Positions 59,101-64,000 of a stretch of 64,000 bases of DNA are shown here, in pieces. The first letter of the stretch is position 1. Each line of letters begins with the position of its first letter. The position numbers were made by a program, and so were the translations under genes. The stretch comes from Cichorium intybus (lineage: Eukaryota; Streptophyta; Magnoliopsida; Asterales; Asteraceae). The stretch is taken from assembly GCA_023525715.1 (NCBI GenBank), contig CM042010.1, positions 157,637,907-157,701,906 of the forward strand. Direction: 5' to 3'. Below the pieces are notes generated by a model. That model was not told where the DNA came from, made no database searches, and saw nothing but the letters and a program-made list of their open reading frames with translations.

Positions 59101-59969
59101 CCAACTTCTCTTTCAGTTCTTCTCTCTTCCTCCTGTCTTTGCAACTCCCTTTCTCTCAATCTTGCCGCTTCAGCAACTTGTTGAAAGGTAGTATATCTGG
59201 AACTCGGCAAAAACTCTCGGATCTGGGTTTTTAAACCCCACAAGTAACGATCCATCTTACGCTCCTCGGTATCAACTTGATGTTGTGCAAATCTTGCCTT
59301 CTCGTTGAAATCCAGTGTGTATTGTTGCACTGTTCTCGACCCCTGTTGTAACTTCAAAAACTCTTCCTCTATTCCCTTCATAGCATTATTGGAACAATAA
59401 TATTCAGTGAACTTCAACTTGAATTGTTCCCAGCTCAGTGTATACGCCAAACTCTCTCCTATCTCCATACACAGATTCTCCCACCAGAACTGTGCATCTT
59501 CTTTTAACAAGTTTGTTGCGAACTCTACTTTATCTGCCTCGTCGCATTTACTGGTACGAAACATCTTTTCAACATGTGTTAACCAATTCTTGGCTGCTAT
59601 GGGATCATCTTTCCCATAGAAATCGTATGGCTTGCACTTCTGGAAAACATCATAAGTACACTTCCTTGTCTTCTCAGATATTTTAGCTCTGCCCGCTTCA
59701 GTATAGACCTCTTCACGATCCTCCCTGTGCTCAGGTTGAACCGGTGGTTGTCCCGAAGAACCTCCAGTTGCAGTCTCCGTCTGGGGCCTCAAATAAGTGG
59801 GTAGAAATTCTTTAAGTGCTTTGGCTACCTCAGCAGCAATCATAGCTTGCATATTACTCTGTGTCTCGGGAGGTCGCTCTCCCTCGGGTTGATGCTCTTT
59901 ACCCGATTCTCGTGATCCCGATTTATCTCTTGATGGATCACCTCGCTCTTTTTCTTTTCCAGCACTCAT
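56043..59969 (-). CDS. Gypsy E gag-pol polyprotein, main frame (1308 codons)
   Basis: ATG at 59967-59969. Domains: gag (FYGKDDPIAAKNWLTHVEKM, FWWENLC); three Cys-rich knuckles, including CFQCGKTGHMARQC and CFNCGESGHIRPNC; protease VLFDSGASVSFIS; reverse transcriptase (YFSKIDLRSGYHQLRV, FVIVFIDDILIYS); RNase H (YSDASFSGLGCVL, YTDHKSLKYLF, NVVADALSRK); integrase zinc region (HPGSTRMYY...CLTC) and core with Asp (EITMDFITKLP) and Asp (SIISDRDNRF). At about 56145 the text goes YHPRRMDS where YHPQTDGQS is expected: one C is missing in a C run, so the catalytic Glu region lies in the next frame. Otherwise no stops occur. A sequencing error in the homopolymer is possible, which would make E intact. 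Confidence 0.95.
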   Translation of the reverse strand: MSAGKEKERGDPSRDKSGSRESGKEHQPEGERPPETQSNMQAMIAAEVAKALKEFLPTYLRPQTETATGGSSGQPPVQPEHREDREEVYTEAGRAKISEKTRKCTYDVFQKCKPYDFYGKDDPIAAKNWLTHVEKMFRTSKCDEADKVEFATNLLKEDAQFWWENLCMEIGESLAYTLSWEQFKLKFTEYYCSNNAMKGIEEEFLKLQQGSRTVQQYTLDFNEKARFAQHQVDTEERKMDRYLWGLKTQIREFLPSSRYTTFQQVAEAARLRERELQRQEEERRTEREVGGFKRKWEGKVVDTPQRSITTGSQVRGETKKNEEKWCKKCRRKHMGECDSRNLPSVCFQCGKTGHMARQCTESRPVCFNCGESGHIRPNCPKMKSEPQRDFQKTGQGGGRDRDDRRDRGGGHVKTRAFQLTVDEARDRTDVITGIFSLNSFQARVLFDSGASVSFISESFASKLDNPLVELYEKIIVDVADGRCVFVKSHYKQCQLEIYGIAYPIDLKPITNHEFDVIVGMDWMDDNRGQMDCHEKTLSIKTPSGSRMLIRGERRSRKVPIVSLATARRYIERGGELIMAHVISAESKHSKIEEVEVVCDYPDVFPESLPGVPPSRQVEFVIDVIPGAKPVARPPYRLAPSEMEELKRQLQELLELGFIRPSSSPWGAPILFVKKKDGSMRMCIDYRELNKITIKNRYPLPRIDDLFDQLHGATYFSKIDLRSGYHQLRVQEADIPKTAFRTRYGHYEFLVMPFGLTNAPAVFMDLMNRVCRPFLDKFVIVFIDDILIYSKSRDEHRFHLQQMLDLLRDEKLYAKFSKCEFWLREIQFLGHVINEDGIKVDPAKIEAVMSWEPPKSPMEVRSFLGLAGYYRRFVENFSRIAMPLTKLTKKTEKFNWTEAQQSAFEQLRDSLCKAPVLALPQGGEDYVLYSDASFSGLGCVLMQKGRVIAYASRQLKPHEKAYPVHDLELAAVIFALKIWRHYLYGVRFQIYTDHKSLKYLFDQKELNMRQVRWMDLLKDYDCEILYHPGKANVVADALSRKESPIRIVSARMRIVSRLPELIRRCQVEANDLKKERMIGYIEKLVENAQGIKTFQGRVWVPRHGEARQLLLEDAHCTRYSVHPGSTRMYYTLKPYYWWPGMKRDVGRFVENCLTCLQVKANHQKPYGAVQPLPVPKKKWDEITMDFITKLPRTPRGYDSIWVIVDRLTKSAHFIPIREDYQVSKLAEIYTREIVKRHGVPTSIISDRDNRFNSHFWQSFQKHFGTKALLSTAYHPRRMDSRKERYKHLKICFEPASLILEAVGKIICLW

Positions 59970-60006
59970 TTTAACTGAAAAAGAAAATTAACTCATTTAG
60001 TATTCA

Positions 60007-60270
60007 CCACCATAATACTCAATATGGTGTGTAATCAACTCAATTGTATATCACTATAATACTCAATATAGTGTATAATCAACTCAATTGTATAGCACTA
60101 TAATACTCAATATAGTGTATAATCAACTCAATTGTATAGCACTATAATACTCAATATAGTGTATAATCAACTCAATTGTATAGCACTATAATACTCAATA
60201 TAGTGTATAATCAACTCAATTGTATAGCACTATAATACTCAATATAGTGTATAATCAACTCAATTATACT
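60007..60270. repeat. 44-bp minisatellite in the leader of Gypsy E, six copies
   Basis: The unit reads CACTATAATACTCAATATAG then TGTATAATCAACTCAATTGT and ATAG. Six head-to-tail copies lie between the gag start and the primer site; the first one or two differ at a few bases and the later ones look identical, which points to recent expansion. Confidence 0.9.
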
Positions 60271-60368
60271 ACACCGCGGAGGATAGCTACTCGGGACTCT
60301 TTGGGACTTTTCAATCACATTGGTTTAAGTCTAAACCCATCTCAAGGTTTAATTCCCTTAAACCAAGG

Positions 60369-60382
60369 CTCTGATACCAACT
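60369..60382 (-). other. Primer binding site of Gypsy E
   Basis: GGCTCTGATACCAACT on the plus strand abuts the LTR start TGTAACACCC. Its complement TTGGTATCAGAGCC matches initiator-Met tRNA. Confidence 0.88.
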
Positions 60383-61931
60383 TGTAACACCCGGTTCCTC
60401 AAATTTAGGATATACCAATTTCTTTAGTAAAACATGATATAATTAGAGGTATAATCCCAAAAAGAGTAACAAGTATATACAAGGTTGTCATCAAAAGCTT
60501 AGTTCAAGTTCTAAACTATTACATCAATTGTTTACAACTATTTTAACAAACCGGGTTTACTTCATATTTTAAAACAACAAAAGTAAGTCTAAGTCAAAGT
60601 CCAAGTCCATGTGTAGCTATCCATCCAGGCTCCGTTTCCCGCGGTCACCACTACCAGAACCTAACACAAATCACAGTAACAAATAATTTATGAGCTTGAA
60701 AGCTCAGTGAGTAATTTAATGTTAGTTGGAATGTATCATTCACTATCTCATTTGATTTTATCTCAATGAACTATCTCAGTCCATAGTGTGTCTCACACAC
60801 TATTCCTCTTTCTTCCATATACTCAAAATTTAGTTATAATCAACCAAATTTAAACATAGCTTACTTCTTAATTGTAAATAATATCATTATAAAACATAAT
60901 CATCTAATAATTAACTACTCACCTGAAGTTGAGTCGATATGTGGAACTCCCGAACCTCGTGTGTGTTCCTGTCTAGCTTTAGCTGTAACACAATGACTCA
61001 AACTCAATATTCAATTTCAAGAAAAATCTCAATCATGCTCAATATTCATATCAATCAAGGAATTGGAATCATAATAGAGGGTTACAATCAAAAGATAGCA
61101 ATACTATCCTAATTGTAACTTCCAATTTCACAAATTTAGCTCACATAACCCTAAAAACGCAATACAAGTGTTTTACTAACTTGGGTTTCGAATTAGAACT
61201 CCATCACACACACTAATCCAAGTAAACTCACTCTAATCCATACTAGTAGCAGGTGATTCATCAAAACCACCTGGAACTATCTCAAAACAAGAAATCTAAT
61301 CGTCAAAACGAAGTAAGAATCAATAAGAATTACCTTTCAAGCTCAAGGAACTAATCTCTAGCTTCAATTCGTGATCAATAGGCCTTAAAATCGACTTAGA
61401 AGGCTTAGAAGTGGTTTTCTAGGGTTTTGAGAGGTTTTAGACGAAAAGGGTTTTAACCCCAAATGAATCAAAATCGTATTTTTAAAACAGATCTGTGCGA
61501 TTACACGGCCCGTGTAAAAATTACACGGCCCGTGTAATTTACGGTATGAAAATGAAATTTGATCTGCAGAACTACACGACCCGTGTAGATATTACACGAC
61601 CCGTGCTGCACAAATTACACGACCCGTGTCAAAGTTACACGACCCGTGTAACTCACGGTATGCAATTGAGTTTTAGTCTAAAACTTTACACGACCCGTGT
61701 CAAAACTACACGACCCGTGTAACTCACGGTGTGCTCAAAACATTCACAAGAGATTCCTACACGACCCGTGTAACTTTAACACGACCCGTGTAACTCCTTT
61801 TTAGCATTTTTCAACATCAAACTTCTACCAATTGAGATTTTTAACTACCAAACTCATGCTATAATCTAACTAATCTTTAATTGCACCAAGATTTACTCAA
61901 AATCTCTAAATTTTAATAACACGGTATTACA
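60383..61931 (-). repeat. 5' LTR of Gypsy E (1549 bp)
   Basis: Same length as the other LTR and nearly identical. Followed by the ACGAC duplication. Confidence 0.96.
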
Positions 61932-61936
61932 ACGAC

Positions 61937-62699
61937 CAAGATCTACCAACGTATACATCAGATAATATGGATAATTGGCATGACATAAATCGGGAAAGGG
62001 AGAGGCATATCACGTATTCATTTCGAGAACCTCCGATGTCCAACTCATTCTTCAACCAAGAACCATCAAATTATACTTCAAACCCACTTATGAATGAAAA
62101 TCCAAACAAATTTCATCCATATGTCGGGCATATTACAGACGTGGATGGAGATGGAAATTGTGGATTTCGGGCTATATCAGTTTCTCTTAGTGGTAATGAA
62201 CATTCTTGGGAACAAATTAGGTATGAGCTACGCAACAAGTTAATAACACACCATCAAGAGTATACCATGATTTACAGTGATCTTTTAAACCGCATAAGTC
62301 ACTCGTTGAGTCTCTTTGGATCGGGTTTTGCAGGATGTGAATATTGGTTGCAAATGCCCGACACGGCTATTCTCATCGCTAATAGATATCGTGTTATCGC
62401 TATTTTCCTAAGCAATAGTGGTTCTTCAACGTGGTTCCCACTTCGGTATGGCCCGCAAGACATCCCAAATCCTGCATATGTCGTTATCGCCCACGTTTAC
62501 GGTAAACCATTATGTGATGGTTGATTTACAAGGAGCGTATCCAATGCCTCCTATTTTGTCCAGACTTGTGCATGCGTACAGATCAGAACATTCTGTTGAA
62601 TGGGAAACATTGTATGCTGCTCGGATAAATGCTTATGCTCGTTATCCAAATAACGGACCTCGCAATTGTAATACTGGACCACTTACTATCTCTGATTAA
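61937..62699 (+). pseudogene. OTU-like cysteine protease domain, C-terminal part of the MULE fusion, 1-bp frameshift
   Basis: The frame after Gypsy E (QDLPTYTSDNMDNWHDINRE) is the same as the MULE frame that ends VDD before it, so the two halves form one protein at the empty site. The domain holds the OTU signature DVDGDGNCGFRAIS (Asp and catalytic Cys), WEQIRYELRN and FGSGFAGCEYWLQMPDTAIL. After VVIAHVYG one extra A in the run at 62504-62506 shifts the frame, and NHYVMVDLQGAYPMPPI with the expected catalytic His (NHYV) lies in the next frame, ending at 62699. OTU proteins remove ubiquitin or related modifiers; the role in a transposase is unknown to me. Confidence 0.85.
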
Positions 62700-63712
62700 T
62701 AAGACAAACTTTGCTTTAGTATTATTATTTACTTTGTATTTTTTTATATAATCGTTCGAATTTGACATAACCGTTTTGATATAATTTTATAAATTTATAA
62801 ACGTAGTTCGTTGTGTCATAATTAATAAAAAACTATTGTTTTATTGTTATTAAAACATAAAAATTATAAAAGGTAAATTTATTATTATTGTTTTTCTAAT
62901 AATAATAATAATATTAATATTAATAATAATAATAATAATAAAACAAAGCAAATATTATTTGTAACACAAAAAAATAAAAAAAAACAACAAACAGACAAAA
63001 TAGTTAAAAAGACAAAAACAAAATACAACAAAAAACAAAATTTCAAATCTATGGGTATAAACAGACTATAGGGGGGTTGTTTAACAAAATTTCATTTTTT
63101 ACATTTTCTTATGGTATATACTAAGAAATTTTTCCTGAAAAAATAGATCAATAAGACAATAATATACCAGAGAGAACATTTTTTCCGTTTTCAATATGAT
63201 TTATATGTTAAATATCACATTTTATTTAAGTTTGATCGAATAATACTTGAAAATGTGAGATGTTCGCCGATGTTCAACAAAATATGAGATTTTCACAATA
63301 CCATCCAATCATTCCTTGTGGCATCAGGCTAGGGGAGCAGCTCGCTGTCCCCTTTGCCATCGCCTTCGCCATCACCTCGCCAAGCTGCACTGCCTTGGCT
63401 CGCCTTCGCCTTCGCCGAACCACCCTCGCCAACATTTGGGTGAGCTCGCCACCGCCTCTAACGGCTCCTTTCCAACGGCTAGCCTCCAACCCTTAAAATT
63501 AACTCCCATTTTCAACCAATTTTTTTTAAAACCTCAGCCAAAACCTCTATAAAACTAAAAAAAATTTATAAAAAAACTAGCCGTTAACTAGCCGCTTTTT
63601 TATAAAAAACTAGCCGTTACATCCTCCCCTATATAAACACTACCATTCTACTCTTTCATTCACACAATCATCTTCTCTCTTCTTCCAAAAACACTCACAA
63701 TCTTCATTCATC
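62700..63712. other. AT-rich spacer and possible promoter of the small ORF
   Basis: Contains (AAT)n/(TAA)n runs near 62898-62940 and A-rich DNA to 63060. From 63330 the text is GC-richer (CGCCTTCGCC iterations), then ACTAGCCGTTA appears twice (63578, 63609). TATATAAACACTACC at 63630 is a TATA-like box about 80 bp before the ATG at 63713. No gene is supported in between. Confidence 0.4.
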
Positions 63713-63841
63713 ATGTCTTCAAGCCAAAGAAAAGCTACCAAACCAACCAAAACAACCAAAGCTACCAAAAAGAAATCCGCCACTACATCGATTGCAACCC
63801 CTCCGGCCGGGCAAGGAAGAGGGATGCGGCAACGCAATTGA
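63713..63841 (+). CDS. Small basic ORF, 42 aa, function unknown
   Basis: It reads MSSSQRKATKPTKTTKATKK, then KSATTSIATPPAGQGRG and stops after MRQRN. It is Lys/Thr/Ser rich, like a nuclear tail, with no domain. A TATA-like box and a CT-rich 5' leader precede it, and an AT-rich region with repeated TTTAATTTCGTTTGTTT follows. It could be a small real gene, the first exon or truncated start of a transposon gene, or chance. Confidence 0.35.
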   Translation: MSSSQRKATKPTKTTKATKKKSATTSIATPPAGQGRGMRQRN

Positions 63842-64000
63842 GATATCACATCAACGAGTAGCTTGTAGTTTAATTTCGTTTGTTTAGTCGGTTTTTAAGT
63901 TTAATTTCGTTTGTTTTAAGTTTTATTTTATGTTTTTAATTTTAATGTAATGGATTTAAGTTTAATGAAATGGTAGTTTTTAATTTTATATTTGTTTTTA

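Larger units (their letters stand above)
53798..61931 (-). mobile_element. Gypsy element E (Tekay-like chromovirus), young
   Basis: The LTRs at 53798-55346 and 60383-61931 are both 1549 bp, with two differences noticed. The 5-bp duplication ACGAC is perfect (53793-53797, 61932-61936). The initiator-Met primer site lies at 60369-60382 (minus strand TTGGTATCAGAGC) and polypurine GAAGGGGGTAAG near 55355. Gag, protease, reverse transcriptase, RNase H, integrase and a chromodomain-like tail are all present, with a single 1-bp lesion. It sits in the MULE reading frame, opposite in direction. Confidence 0.97.

Overview
The window is nuclear DNA of a flowering plant, most likely a eudicot. Coding genes are split by GT-AG introns, plant families are present (SKIP17-type F-box, NAA20, importin beta, FAR1/MULE), and most of the sequence is AT-rich transposon. 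Nothing bacterial is present, so operons and ribosome binding sites do not apply. Some repeats look Asteraceae-like to me, but that is an impression.

Region by region: (1) 1-2127, minus strand: an F-box/LRR gene running off the left edge, with a stop in its sixth exon. (2) 2.1-8.3 kb: small DNA transposons, including a hAT MITE with a perfect 8-bp target duplication and a 953-bp fold-back MULE MITE with a perfect 9-bp duplication. (3) 8465-11835, plus strand: a six-exon NAA20 gene with a 16-bp hole in exon 2. (4) 11.9-16.9 kb: degenerate repeats and the 5' LTR and leader of a Copia-like element. (5) 16.9-38.0 kb: a four-level nest. Minus-strand Copia A is interrupted in gag by D, a 4.1-kb LTR-like insertion. 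D is interrupted by minus-strand Copia B, and B is interrupted in pol by a young, intact plus-strand Copia C. LTR divergence agrees with this order. (6) 38-39.6 kb: the tail of another LTR element with an unrecognised ORF before its polypurine tract. (7) 39.7-44.4 kb: a Helitron-like terminus, a cryptic multi-exon minus-strand gene, and a terminal-inverted-repeat element stuffed with GGT/GGC repeats. (8) 46.6-50.8 kb, plus strand: an importin-beta gene broken by a 22-bp tandem duplication. (9) 51.8-62.7 kb: a decayed FAR1/MULE transposase fused to an OTU-protease domain, split by E, a young Tekay-like Gypsy element. (10) 62.7-64 kb: AT-rich DNA and one small basic ORF.

Three points stand out. 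All three recognisable host genes (F-box, NAA20, importin beta) carry a specific disabling lesion. The nested elements can be resolved to the base by their target-site duplications. The transposase-OTU fusion is frame-continuous across the empty site of the Gypsy element. No gene set here works together as a pathway.
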